Assembly: GCA_022835495.1 (NCBI GenBank)
Contig: BQOK01000001.1
Span: forward strand, 124,001 to 188,000
From: Oscillospiraceae bacterium
GTDB taxonomy: Bacteria > Bacillota > Clostridia > Oscillospirales > Ruminococcaceae
Length of the DNA: 64,000 nucleotides
Direction: 5' to 3'
In this document: piece after piece, positions 1-7,530 of the stretch
Position numbering within the stretch: position 1 is the first letter of the stretch
Layout of the letters: each line of letters starts with the position of its first letter
The notes under the pieces: model-generated
The model's database searches: none
Seen by the model: only the letters and a program-made list of their open reading frames with translations
What the model was told of the DNA's origin: nothing
Position numbers and translations under genes: made by a program

Positions 1-1072
1 GGGTGTTCTCCTCGTTCAGGGTGAGGCGCAGCGAACCGTGAGCCACCTCGTGGGGGCGGCCGATGGCCAGCAGCACATGGCTGGGGTCCAGCGAGCCGGA
101 GGTGCAGGCGGAGCCGGAGCTGGCCGCGATGCCTTTTTCGTCCAGCAGAAGCAGCAGGCTCTCGCCCTCGATGCCCTCGAAACAGAAGTTCACGTTGCCG
201 GGCAGCCGGGGGCTGGCCGCGCCGTTCAGGGCCGCGTGGGGAACCCGGGAAAGGCCCTGGATGAGCCGGTCGCGCAGGCCGGCCACATAAGCGGCATTTT
301 GCTCCAGGCAGCGGCAGGCCTCGGTGAGGGCGGCGGCCATGCCCGCAACACCGGGCAGATTTTCGGTGCCAGCGCGCTTGCCGCGCTCCTGCGCGCCGCC
401 CTCGATAAAGCTGGAAAGGGGCACGCCCCGCCGCACGTACAGCGCGCCGACCCCCTTGGGGCCGTGGAACTTGTGGGCGGAAAAGGAAAGCATATCCACG
501 TTCAGGGCCTTCACGTCAATGGGAAGGTGACCCACCGCCTGCACCGCGTCGGTGTGGAAAAGCACCCCGGCGGCGCGGCAGATGGCCGCCAGCTCGGCGA
601 TGGGCTGGATGGTGCCGATCTCGTTGTTGGCGAACATGACGCTGACCAGCGCGGTGTCCGGCCGGAGGGCGGCCTGCAGCTCGGCGGGGCGGACAAGGCC
701 GTCCTCGTGCACGTCCAGGAGAGTGACCTCGAAGCCCTCGGCCTCCAGGGCGCGCAGGGTGTGCAGGATGGCGTGATGCTCGAATTTGGTGGAAATAAGA
801 TGCTTTTTGCCCTTGCGCGCCCCGGCCCGCGCCGCGCTGCGCAGGGCCTGGTTGTCGGCCTCGCTGCCGCCGGAGGTGAAGATCAGCTCGCCCGGCTGGG
901 CGTTCAGGCAGCCGGCGATCTGGGCGCGGGCCTGGCTGAGGGCTTCTTCGGCCTGCTGGCCGAAGGTATACAGGCTGGAGGGGTTGCCCCAGGTCGTTTC
1001 CATGGCGGCCATCATGGCCCGGCGGGCTGCCTCGCTGACGCGGGTGGTGGCTGCATTATCCGCATAGATCAT
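1..1072 (-). CDS. iscS: Cysteine desulfurase (NifS/IscS family), 3' end outside window
   Basis: A PLP-dependent enzyme that removes sulfur from L-cysteine as a persulfide for Fe-S cluster and tRNA thiolation pathways; cytosolic. About 357 residues are visible. The N-terminus (MIYADNAATT) is typical, the PLP lysine sits in SFSAHK (K201), the preceding His is in KFEHHAIL, and the persulfide cysteine is in SSGSACTSG (C323). The ATG at 1072 follows GGGAGTT. A near-ideal promoter and Rrf2-type operators lie just upstream, and an IscR-like gene lies 3.9 kb away on the same strand. Naming iscS rather than nifS rests on that context; the scaffold gene expected downstream is beyond the edge. Confidence 0.95.
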   Translation of the reverse strand, partial: MIYADNAATTRVSEAARRAMMAAMETTWGNPSSLYTFGQQAEEALSQARAQIAGCLNAQPGELIFTSGGSEADNQALRSAARAGARKGKKHLISTKFEHHAILHTLRALEAEGFEVTLLDVHEDGLVRPAELQAALRPDTALVSVMFANNEIGTIQPIAELAAICRAAGVLFHTDAVQAVGHLPIDVKALNVDMLSFSAHKFHGPKGVGALYVRRGVPLSSFIEGGAQERGKRAGTENLPGVAGMAAALTEACRCLEQNAAYVAGLRDRLIQGLSRVPHAALNGAASPRLPGNVNFCFEGIEGESLLLLLDEKGIAASSGSACTSGSLDPSHVLLAIGRPHEVAHGSLRLTLNEENT

Positions 1073-1092
1073 ATGTGAACTCCCTTTCCTCT

Positions 1093-1165
1093 TGATAAAC
1101 CTAGTTGCATGGTGGGTTTATGGCTTTATTATATGCGTATAAACCTATCTTGTCAATAGGAATAT
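1093..1165 (-). promoter_or_regulatory. iscS promoter with two Rrf2/IscR-type dyads
   Basis: On the minus strand a consensus promoter is visible: TTGACA (1156-1151), a 17-base spacer and TATAAT (1133-1128). A dyad ATTCCTAT-N7-ATAGGTTT overlaps the -35 box. A second dyad, ATAAACC-N13-GGTTTAT (about 1096-1120), lies between the -10 and the ATG. The same second dyad with identical spacing occurs at the iscR promoter (5393-5419). Regulation by the nearby Rrf2 protein is inference. Confidence 0.75.
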
Positions 1166-1254
1166 TTCTTAAAAAGAAAAGACCAAAAGACAATGACATA
1201 ATGCAACTGTCCCCTGGCCTAGAAATAGGAATATGTTTAAAACAAAAGTTGCTT

Positions 1255-1500
1255 TTATAAATGCAGATTTGCAAAGAACTCGTCGAAAGAGTTTACTTGA
1301 TAAAGCTGTTTTAATGCCAATAGTACGCTGATTCGTATACTATAGCGCCCCTGTTCCATCTTAGCCAAAATGTCTGGGCTAATCGGCAGGCCCATAACTT
1401 CTAGTTTTGCAGAAGCCTCCTTTTGGGTAAGATGAGCATTTTTGCGAAGTTGTTTTAAATTTTCACCGATAGAGATATCTTGCTTCAATCCCTCAGACAT
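1255..1500 (-). CDS. XRE-family helix-turn-helix regulator, 81 aa
   Basis: A small DNA-binding protein consisting almost only of an XRE/Cro helix-turn-helix: NLKQLRKNAHLTQKEASAKL at about residues 13-32, then a recognition region ending in EQGRY. The start at 1500 has GGAGGC upstream; a longer frame to 1584 exists but lacks a ribosome site. It is transcribed divergently from the small gene at 1605, and the 104-base gap holds two copies of a GGATAAATAYATCC operator-like dyad. Low GC compared with the flanking isc genes suggests acquired DNA. Confidence 0.8.
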   Translation of the reverse strand: MSEGLKQDISIGENLKQLRKNAHLTQKEASAKLEVMGLPISPDILAKMEQGRYSIRISVLLALKQLYQVNSFDEFFANLHL

Positions 1501-1522
1501 AATAGCCTCCAACAAAAGTTTT

Positions 1523-1586
1523 GGATAAATATATCCTGCTATTGATTTTACATTAGCAAACCTGATAGAATTGGATAAATACATCC
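1523..1586. promoter_or_regulatory. Twin operator-like dyads between divergent genes
   Basis: GGATAAATATATCC (1523-1536) and GGATAAATACATCC (1573-1586) are 14-base imperfect palindromes with GGAT/ATCC arms, spaced 50 bases start to start. Each lies close to one of the two divergent start codons, the arrangement expected for an autoregulatory XRE repressor. Confidence 0.6.
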
Positions 1587-1604
1587 AGTTTGGAGGAAAA
1601 TAAT

Positions 1605-1901
1605 ATGAAAGACAAAGAAAAACAAGAAATTAATGAGCTCGGAACAGAAATTGACGCGCTCCCGCGGGAAAAGAAACGGGCGGTGGTTTGGATCATCAAG
1701 AATTTTGACCTTGCGGTGGAGATGTGCGGGAACAGCTCGTTTTCAGACGAGGAGATCCAGCGGCGCAAGGAAGAGGCGGCAGAAAAGGAAGATCATCTGG
1801 GGCGGGCGCTTCTGTGCCTGTGCCAGGCGCTGAGGAAGGAAGGGGAACGGGAGCGCCGCGCCGGGAAAGATGCAGCGGAGGCGCCGAAAGAGCGGGTGTA
1901 A
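1605..1901 (+). CDS. Small charged hypothetical protein, 98 aa
   Basis: I do not recognise a family. The protein (MKDKEKQEINELGTEI...) is strongly charged, with a Lys/Glu-rich N-terminus, a short hydrophobic helix (AVVWIIKNFDLAVEM, about residues 28-42) and a long Lys/Arg/Glu helix to the C-terminus, probably coiled coil. The ATG at 1605 follows TGGAGG at good spacing; an upstream TTG at 1590 lies inside that ribosome site and is rejected. It is divergent from the XRE gene and probably under the same operators. Confidence 0.6.
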   Translation: MKDKEKQEINELGTEIDALPREKKRAVVWIIKNFDLAVEMCGNSSFSDEEIQRRKEEAAEKEDHLGRALLCLCQALRKEGERERRAGKDAAEAPKERV

Positions 1902-1946
1902 GTGCGGGCCCGGCAATAAAAAAGCCCGCGCAAATGGCAGGTGCTC

Positions 1947-1981
1947 GTAAAACAGTTCACATAAAAATTTAACTGTTTTAC
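1947..1981. repeat. Perfect 11-bp inverted repeat
   Basis: GTAAAACAGTT (1947-1957) and AACTGTTTTAC (1971-1981) form a perfect stem with a 13-base loop. It is not followed by a T-run, so it is more likely an operator or processing structure than a terminator. It lies in the 301-base gap before the ATPase gene. Confidence 0.5.
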
Positions 1982-2015
1982 GGCATCTGGCAGACGGGGT
2001 TGGCTTAACAAAAGT

Positions 2016-2057
2016 AAGCGATACTTGGTTTGATAACCGGGTGTCGCTTCTTTTTTT
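2016..2057 (+). terminator. Probable intrinsic terminator
   Basis: AAGCGATAC ... GTGTCGCTT form an imperfect stem (with an inner GGTT/AACC pairing) immediately followed by TTCTTTTTTT. It would end transcription of the small gene at 1605. Confidence 0.6.
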
Positions 2058-2202
2058 ATCCGTAAAAGCACCCAATGAAAAAGCAGTTGTCACAAAACCG
2101 CCTTATTCAGCGTAAAAAGTGTAATTAATTTTCTAAAAATCGCTGTAATTTTTGTAATTGTATGATATAATGTATTCGTATTATGATGACGGAGGTGCGT
2201 AT

Positions 2203-3513
2203 ATGTACCGAATTGCTATTGAGAAACTACTAAAATGGAAAGAAAGTAAGCGCCGCAAGCCGCTAATCATTGAAGGAGCACGCCAAGTTGGCAAGACCTG
2301 GCTGATGAAAGAGTTCGGCAGACAAGCGTATGCTAATACTGTTTACATTAACTTTGACTCTAATTCCAGAATGGCAGAGTTGTTTGCATCCGATTTGGAT
2401 ACAGACCGTCTGATTATGGGATTGGAGTTGTATGCAGGCCGCAAAATTGACCATAACAATACTTTGCTGATTTTTGATGAAGTGCAGGAAGTTCCGAGAG
2501 CATTGACAGCGCTCAAATACTTTTATGAAAATGCACCCCAGTATCACATCGTCTGTGCAGGCTCTCTGCTCGGTATCGCATTACACGAGGGCACTTCCTT
2601 CCCTGTTGGCAAGGTGGATTTCTTAAAGCTCTATCCGCTTTCTTTCAGAGAGTTTTTGATGGCAACGGATAAGGAGCGTTTTACGGAGCTTCTTGATAAA
2701 CAGGATTATCAGATGATTGCAAGCTTTAGGCAAACATACATTGACGCCTTGAAGCACTATTACTTTGTTGGTGGTATGCCCGAAGCAGTACAGAGCTTTG
2801 CAGAGAATAAAGATTTCAATGAGGTCCGTGACATTCAGAAGCGAATCTTAGCTGCTTATGAGCAGGATTTTTCAAAACACGCTCCCAATGAGATTGTTCC
2901 TAAAATCCGTATGTTGTGGAACAGCATCCCATCTCAGCTTGCAAAAGAAAACAAGAAATTCATTTACGGCCTTGTTCGTGAAGGTGCTCGTGCAAAAGAG
3001 TATGAGACGGCAATTATGTGGCTTTCCGATTGCGGACTTGTCCACAAGGTCAGTCGAGTAAATGCGGCGGGTATTCCTTTGAAGGCTTACGAGGACTTAA
3101 AAGCCTTCAAGCTGTTTGTGGTAGATGTAGGGTTGCTTGGCTGTATGGCAGGGCTGCGTCAGCGTACATTGCTTGACGGAAATGACCTTTTCGTAGAGTT
3201 CAAGGGGGCATTAACAGAACAATATGTTTGCCAGCAGCTTAAAACCATCGAGGATTTAGGCGTTTACTATTATACCAACGACAGAGGTTCCTGCGAGGTC
3301 GATTTTGTTGTGGATACAGGCGAGCTGATTATTCCGGTTGAGGTAAAAGCGGAAGTTAATCTCAGAGCTAAGAGCCTAAAAACTTATCAAGAGAAGTTTT
3401 CACCCGAGGTATCTGTTCGTACTTCGATGACCGATTATAAGAAGGAAGAATGGCTCATAAATCTTCCGCTGTATGCGATTGAACAGATTACAAGCATTAA
3501 GGAGGAACGGTAA
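2203..3513 (+). CDS. AAA-type ATPase with C-terminal DUF4143 domain, 436 aa
   Basis: Member of the ATPase family with an N-terminal P-loop domain (AAA_14) and a C-terminal DUF4143 domain, common in anaerobes and archaea; function unsettled. Walker A is GARQVGKT (about residues 25-32) and Walker B is LLIFDEVQE (about 87-95). The C-terminal part has a restriction-endonuclease-like strand pattern, CEVDFVVDTGELIIPVEVKAE in two pieces, with D and E-x-K spaced like a PD-(D/E)XK site. The ATG at 2203 follows GGAGGT. The next gene starts directly after its stop codon, so the two are almost certainly co-transcribed and translationally coupled. Confidence 0.9.
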   Translation: MYRIAIEKLLKWKESKRRKPLIIEGARQVGKTWLMKEFGRQAYANTVYINFDSNSRMAELFASDLDTDRLIMGLELYAGRKIDHNNTLLIFDEVQEVPRALTALKYFYENAPQYHIVCAGSLLGIALHEGTSFPVGKVDFLKLYPLSFREFLMATDKERFTELLDKQDYQMIASFRQTYIDALKHYYFVGGMPEAVQSFAENKDFNEVRDIQKRILAAYEQDFSKHAPNEIVPKIRMLWNSIPSQLAKENKKFIYGLVREGARAKEYETAIMWLSDCGLVHKVSRVNAAGIPLKAYEDLKAFKLFVVDVGLLGCMAGLRQRTLLDGNDLFVEFKGALTEQYVCQQLKTIEDLGVYYYTNDRGSCEVDFVVDTGELIIPVEVKAEVNLRAKSLKTYQEKFSPEVSVRTSMTDYKKEEWLINLPLYAIEQITSIKEER

Positions 3514-4410
3514 ATGGCTGACATTAAATTGTTCAATATAAGCGGCGAAGTCAAAGAGTATCAAAGCGGAACAGTAACGCTCGAAAAAGAACTTCAAACT
3601 GTTATTGAAGCCAATATGGAGGCTTTCTTTGGCGTTACTTTCCTCGCTTCAGAGTATCGCACCACGGACGGCGGACGCATGGATAGTATCGGTATTGATG
3701 AAAATCATTGCCCTGTCATTTTTGAATACAAGCGGTCTATGAAAGAAAATGTTATTAACCAAGGATTGTTCTACTTGAACTGGCTGCTTGACCACAAGGA
3801 CAGTTTCAAGGTTCTTGTTATTGAAAAACTTGGGCTAAAAGCCGCTGACAATATCGACTGGACTATGCCTCGTGTCATCTGCATAGCAGGCGATTTTACA
3901 AAATATGACGAGTCTGCTATAAAGCAGATGAACCGAAATATCAGCTTGATTCGTTATAAAAAATTTGACAATGATCTGCTCATGTTTGAGCATACAAACG
4001 AAAATGTTGCTACTGCAATCCCCGAAAATACCACTATTAGCAACAAGCCAAAGGCTACAGATAAAACATTTGAGGAACAAATGGCAAGTGCTGATAAAGA
4101 GATCAAAACACTTTATGAAGATTTATCTAACTACATCTTAAGTCTTGGAGATGACATCAGCGAAACCCACCTGAAGTTATATGTCGCATTTAAGAAAATC
4201 CGTAATATCGTTACGGTAGTAGCACTAAAAAAGAAACTGATTATAAATCTCCCCATTGATGTGACAACGGTAACTTTCGAAGAAGGATTTTCTCGTGATG
4301 TTACCAACATTGGACATTGGGGCTGTGGAGCAGTAGAAGTTCATCTAAAAAACAGAGCTGACTTTGAAAAGGCTAAAGTGTTGATTGATAGAGCATATAA
4401 CGAGAATTGA
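3514..4410 (+). CDS. DUF5655-type protein with PD-(D/E)XK-like N-terminal domain, 298 aa
   Basis: The N-terminal half has a nuclease-like core: GGRMDSIGID (about residues 50-59) followed by CPVIFEYKR (about 64-72), matching the D...E-x-K pattern of PD-(D/E)XK enzymes. The C-terminal half (about 185-298) matches my memory of DUF5655, a domain often attached to restriction-like proteins. The ATG abuts the TAA of the upstream ATPase gene with GGAGG inside its last codons. Low GC and the restriction-gene debris downstream suggest a transferred, possibly defence-related pair. Catalytic activity is inference. Confidence 0.75.
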   Translation: MADIKLFNISGEVKEYQSGTVTLEKELQTVIEANMEAFFGVTFLASEYRTTDGGRMDSIGIDENHCPVIFEYKRSMKENVINQGLFYLNWLLDHKDSFKVLVIEKLGLKAADNIDWTMPRVICIAGDFTKYDESAIKQMNRNISLIRYKKFDNDLLMFEHTNENVATAIPENTTISNKPKATDKTFEEQMASADKEIKTLYEDLSNYILSLGDDISETHLKLYVAFKKIRNIVTVVALKKKLIINLPIDVTTVTFEEGFSRDVTNIGHWGCGAVEVHLKNRADFEKAKVLIDRAYNEN

Positions 4411-4421
4411 GGAGAACGAAA

Positions 4422-4813
4422 ATGGCTGATATTAGAAAAGATTAAGAAAGTTTGGTTAGGAAATCAATCTGACTACATACAACCTTTGCCGCATCAATAT
4501 GTTCCTGCACGATATTGACCATGATGAGTTTGACATCGCCCACAAGGATACATTGCTTTCTCCTCAGCATTGGGATGACGAACCGTTTGAGGTTATCGTT
4601 TCCAATCCTCCCTGCTCCATCAAATGGGAGGGCGATGACAACTATGTGGGCATCGAAGAAATCGACCCGTGTATGCTGCGAGAGCGGATAAAGGCGATCT
4701 ACGGGGAAGCGCCCGACAAGTCAAGCGGGAAACGCAGACAGGAAATCCACATCCAGTACGATGGCATCGGTTTTATCCCTTTGGACGAGCTTGCACAAAA
4801 GGAAACGGCGTGA
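4422..4813 (+). pseudogene. Decayed chimera: hsdM fragment joined to serine-recombinase C-terminus
   Basis: A frame beginning ATG at 4422 (good ribosome site) reads MADIRKGLRKFG, then a TAG at 4458-4460, then [19 protein letters not shown] and [19 protein letters not shown]. This is the type I methyltransferase HsdM core including its NPP(Y/F) motif region (here NPPC). The TAG is one base from the CAG expected in a GQEIN motif. Without a frame break the sequence continues into [28 protein letters not shown], the typical C-terminus of transposon serine recombinases. The gene cannot make either enzyme. It marks a deletion scar left by earlier mobile DNA. Confidence 0.75.
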
Positions 4814-4928
4814 CCGAAGCCCCGCCGTCCCTTGAAAACACTTGGTTTTCTGAGTTTTTTCAAACAACTGTTCTACGAAGCCCCGCGCAAAAGCGCGGGC
4901 AAAGCGTTGGGGTGATGGAATTGGGGCC

Positions 4929-5345
4929 TTATACCGGAACGGAACCGTTTGCCAGGTCCGCCAGGGTGATGGAGGCAAAATAGCCCTGGATGAGCTCGTC
5001 CAGGCCGGCCCACATGGCGCGGGTGGGGCACTGTGCGGCGCGCCGGCAGGGAGGCGCGCCCTTTTCCATGCAGGAAACCGGGGCCAGGGTTTTTTCGGTG
5101 AGCTCCAGGATGGAGCCCGCGGTGTACTGGGCGGGGTCGCGGGTGAGCCGGTAGCCGCCGCCCTTGCCCCGCAGCCCGGACACAAGCCCGGCCTTGGCCA
5201 GCGCGGAAACGATGGCCTCGAGGTATTTCATGGAGATACCCTGCCGCAGCGCGATCTCTTTTAAAGGAACATACTGGCCCGGCGGCTGCTGGGCCAGGTC
5301 GATCATGACCCGCAGCGCGTAGCGGCCCTTGGTGGAAACGATCAT
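4929..5345 (-). CDS. iscR: Rrf2-family regulator, IscR-like, 138 aa
   Basis: A winged-helix regulator (MIVSTKGRYALRVMIDLA at the N-terminus) that normally senses Fe-S status or cysteine supply. Three cysteines in CMEKGAPPCRRAAQC (about residues 91-105) match the cluster ligands of IscR, arguing against CymR, which lacks them. The ATG at 5345 follows GAAGGGGG; the longer frame to 5453 would translate the promoter. Its promoter carries the same dyad as iscS. Normally iscR and iscS are adjacent; here acquired genes lie between them. Confidence 0.88.
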   Translation of the reverse strand: MIVSTKGRYALRVMIDLAQQPPGQYVPLKEIALRQGISMKYLEAIVSALAKAGLVSGLRGKGGGYRLTRDPAQYTAGSILELTEKTLAPVSCMEKGAPPCRRAAQCPTRAMWAGLDELIQGYFASITLADLANGSVPV

Positions 5346-5392
5346 GCAGCCTGCCCCCTTCCCTTTTCCGCAGCGGCCCGGCGGGCCGCCTG

Positions 5393-5429
5393 ATAAACCT
5401 ATTATGCCACAGGGTTTATAGGAATTCAA
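5393..5429 (-). promoter_or_regulatory. iscR promoter overlapped by ATAAACC-N13-GGTTTAT operator
   Basis: On the minus strand TTGAAT (5429-5424), 17 bases and CATAAT (5406-5401) form a plausible promoter. The dyad ATAAACC...GGTTTAT (5393-5419) covers the -10 and spacer. The arm sequence and 13-base spacing are identical to the iscS site, pointing to autoregulation by the Rrf2 protein. Confidence 0.7.
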
Positions 5430-5448
5430 GCGGGATATGGTTTTTGCA

Positions 5449-5484
5449 CCCAAAAGGGGCCCTCCGAAGAGGGCCCCTTTTGGG
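5449..5484 (-). terminator. Strong intrinsic hairpin after the thioredoxin reductase gene
   Basis: Arms CCCAAAAGGGGCCCTC and GAGGGCCCCTTTTGGG pair perfectly around a 4-base loop. On the minus strand it follows the reductase gene and precedes the iscR promoter, insulating iscR. Confidence 0.8.
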
Positions 5485-5527
5485 TTTGAGAGAATGGGAA
5501 ACTGAAAAAATCAGTTGGGTTGGCATT

Positions 5528-6754
5528 TCAGCGCTCGGTAAGGGCTTCCAGGCTTTCGAGGGTGATACCGCCGGTAAGTGAGCCCGCGGCCTTGCCCTCT
5601 TTGATGTAGACGGCGGCGGGGATATCGGCCACGCCCAGGCGGCGGGCAATGCCCTCGCTTTTGTACACGTCCACCCGGTTTACCCGCACCTCGGGGTGCT
5701 TTTCTTCGAACTGCTCCACCAGGGGCAGCAGCTCCCGGCTGGCGGGCACCACCGCGTTGTAGATGTACACAAGGCCCGGGGCTGCGGCGTCCATGATCTG
5801 GGTGTTGAACTGGTTTGTTTCGGCGATGTATTTTTCGGCGGTGTAGCCGGCAATGGCGCCGTCGCCCACGGCGGTAGCCACCTGCTTGAGCCACTTATCG
5901 CGCACGTCGCCCGCGGCGTACACGCCGGGGACGTTGGTTTCCATGCGCTCGTTGGTGATCACGTAGCCGGGCTTGTTCAGTTCGACCTTGCCCTGGAAGA
6001 TCTCGGTGTTGGGCACATAACCGATGAACAAAAAGCAGGTGTCCACAGGCACATCCAGAATTTCGCCGGTCTTGGTGTTTTTCAGGGCCACACTGTGCAG
6101 GTGCTGGTCGTCGCCCCGGAATTCGTGCGGCAGGGTGTTCCACAAAAACTCCATCTTGGGATTTTCCATGGCCTCGGCCTTGGCGATCTCGTTGCAGTCC
6201 ATCTTGCCCTCGTCGTGCATCACACTGACGATGACCTTGGAGGCGAACTTGGTGAGGAACATGCCCTCCTCGATGGCGGCGTCGCCCGAGCCGATGACCA
6301 TAACAGTTTTGCCGGTGTTGGCGGCGGCGTCGCAGGTGGCGCAGAAGGAGATGCCCTTGTCGAACAGGTATTTGTCCTCGCCGGGGGCGCCGGTGAGGCG
6401 GTTTTTGCCGCCGGAGGCAATGATCACGGCCTTGCACTCGTAGTTGGTGCGGAAGGTCTCGACCACCTTGGTCTCGCCCTCCAGCTGCACGGCGCGCACA
6501 TCGGTGAGTTTGAACTTGACGCCGAAGCTCTTGGCCTGCTTGTGGAACAGCTCCATCAGGCCCAGGCCGGTGCTGCCCTCGGGGAAGCCGGGGTAATTGG
6601 CGATCTCGTTGGTGTAGGTGGCAAGGCCGCCCACCAGGGCCTTTTCGATGACCAGGGTGTTCAGGCGGGCGCGGCCGCAGTAGATGGCCGCGGTGAGGCC
6701 GGCGGCGCCGCCGCCGATGATGACCACGTCGTATTGTTCAACTTTTTTTTCCAT
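5528..6754 (-). CDS. trxB: Thioredoxin reductase-like flavoprotein fused to a CXXC-less thioredoxin-like domain, 408 aa
   Basis: FAD/NAD(P)H-dependent disulfide reductase. The FAD site GGGAAG is at 14-19, the redox pair CATC at 138-141 and the pyridine-nucleotide site GSGDAA at 155-160. The reductase part ends near residue 315. About 90 further residues (from APGLVYIYNAVVPAS) look like a thioredoxin fold, but the usual CXXC site is replaced by VVPA, so it cannot act as a dithiol carrier. The partner is therefore probably another protein. The position downstream of YeeE/TusA sulfur genes suggests a role in reducing persulfide or thiosulfate-derived sulfur; this is inference. GAGGG precedes the ATG. 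Confidence 0.85.
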   Translation of the reverse strand: MEKKVEQYDVVIIGGGAAGLTAAIYCGRARLNTLVIEKALVGGLATYTNEIANYPGFPEGSTGLGLMELFHKQAKSFGVKFKLTDVRAVQLEGETKVVETFRTNYECKAVIIASGGKNRLTGAPGEDKYLFDKGISFCATCDAAANTGKTVMVIGSGDAAIEEGMFLTKFASKVIVSVMHDEGKMDCNEIAKAEAMENPKMEFLWNTLPHEFRGDDQHLHSVALKNTKTGEILDVPVDTCFLFIGYVPNTEIFQGKVELNKPGYVITNERMETNVPGVYAAGDVRDKWLKQVATAVGDGAIAGYTAEKYIAETNQFNTQIMDAAAPGLVYIYNAVVPASRELLPLVEQFEEKHPEVRVNRVDVYKSEGIARRLGVADIPAAVYIKEGKAAGSLTGGITLESLEALTER

Positions 6755-6807
6755 TGTGTTTGTTCCCTCTGTATGTATGATGGTTTGTCAAAAAATTATT
6801 AAACGCA

Positions 6808-6840
6808 CAAGAAAAGAGGCCCTGAACCTGCCAGAGCCCC
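6808..6840 (-). terminator. Intrinsic terminator between YeeE-small and reductase genes
   Basis: On the minus strand GGGGCTCTG pairs with CAGGGCCTC (two G-U pairs, 7-base loop), followed by TTTTCTT. It probably gives partial termination before the reductase gene. Confidence 0.7.
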
Positions 6841-6852
6841 TTTTTGCCGCTG

Positions 6853-7401
6853 TTACATGAAATATTTCGCCAGCAGTTTGGAGCCGATGAAGGCGCCCAC
6901 AAACAAGAAGATGGCAAAGACCCAGCCGGAAACCGACAGCGAGGCAATGCTGCTGTACAGTGCGCCGATGTTGCAGCCGCCGGCAAGCCGGGCGCCGTAG
7001 CCCATCAGCAGGCCGCCCAGGATGGCCGCGACCACCTGGCGGAGGGACTTGATCTTTTTAAATTTCCACTGCGAGGCCAAAAGGGCCGCCAGCAGCGCGC
7101 CGACGATGATGCCCACGTCCAGCCAGGAGCCGGTGTGGTTCAAAAAACCTGCGTTCAAAGTGCTCTGCGCGCCTGTGGAGGAGAAGTAATACCACTTATC
7201 CACGCTGCCGCCCACCAGGCGGTACAGCCAGGCGCCCCAGTTCGCAAACGTGCCGGACACACCCCAGGGGTTGCCGGAAACAGCGAACAGGGCAATTTGG
7301 AAAACGGACAGAAGCACAGCGCCAGTTACATAGGTGAAAGGATTTTTGAAGATCTTTTTGTAAGTAGGGTTCTTTGCGATCTTTTCCCAAAAAGCTTTCA
7401 T
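6853..7401 (-). CDS. YeeE/YedE-family membrane protein, small half, 182 aa
   Basis: An integral membrane protein of the YeeE/YedE (DUF395) family, whose characterised member TsuA takes up thiosulfate. Length is half that of a full transporter. The conserved cysteine lies in ARLAGGCNIGALYSS (about residues 137-151), and four to five hydrophobic helices are visible. The other half is encoded upstream with a TusA-like gene between them, so the two halves probably assemble. The ribosome site (AAAGGCGGG) is modest. A selenium-related YedE role is possible in this family, but no selenium genes are nearby. Confidence 0.85.
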   Translation of the reverse strand: MKAFWEKIAKNPTYKKIFKNPFTYVTGAVLLSVFQIALFAVSGNPWGVSGTFANWGAWLYRLVGGSVDKWYYFSSTGAQSTLNAGFLNHTGSWLDVGIIVGALLAALLASQWKFKKIKSLRQVVAAILGGLLMGYGARLAGGCNIGALYSSIASLSVSGWVFAIFLFVGAFIGSKLLAKYFM

Positions 7402-7461
7402 TGTAACTTTGCACCCGCCTTTCTTTTCACAATTTTGTTGGTCTGCGATAAAATATTTTTC

Positions 7462-7492
7462 TAAAAAGCCGCCCGGCGCCGCGCCGGGCGGC
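7462..7492 (-). terminator. Intrinsic terminator after tusA-like gene
   Basis: On the minus strand GCCGCCCGGC and GCCGGGCGGC form a perfect 10-bp stem followed by TTTTT. It sits between the TusA-like gene and the small YeeE gene, so the cluster is punctuated rather than one uniform operon. Confidence 0.85.
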
Positions 7493-7530
7493 TGGAGGTC
7501 GGCGCGTTCAGCAAGGGGGCGGAAAAGACC

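Noticed and set aside
4811-4883. CGAAGCCCCGC direct repeat at 4815 and 4876 as an element boundary
   Set aside because: Only 11 bases and GC-rich; no matching copy near the left edge of the low-GC block.
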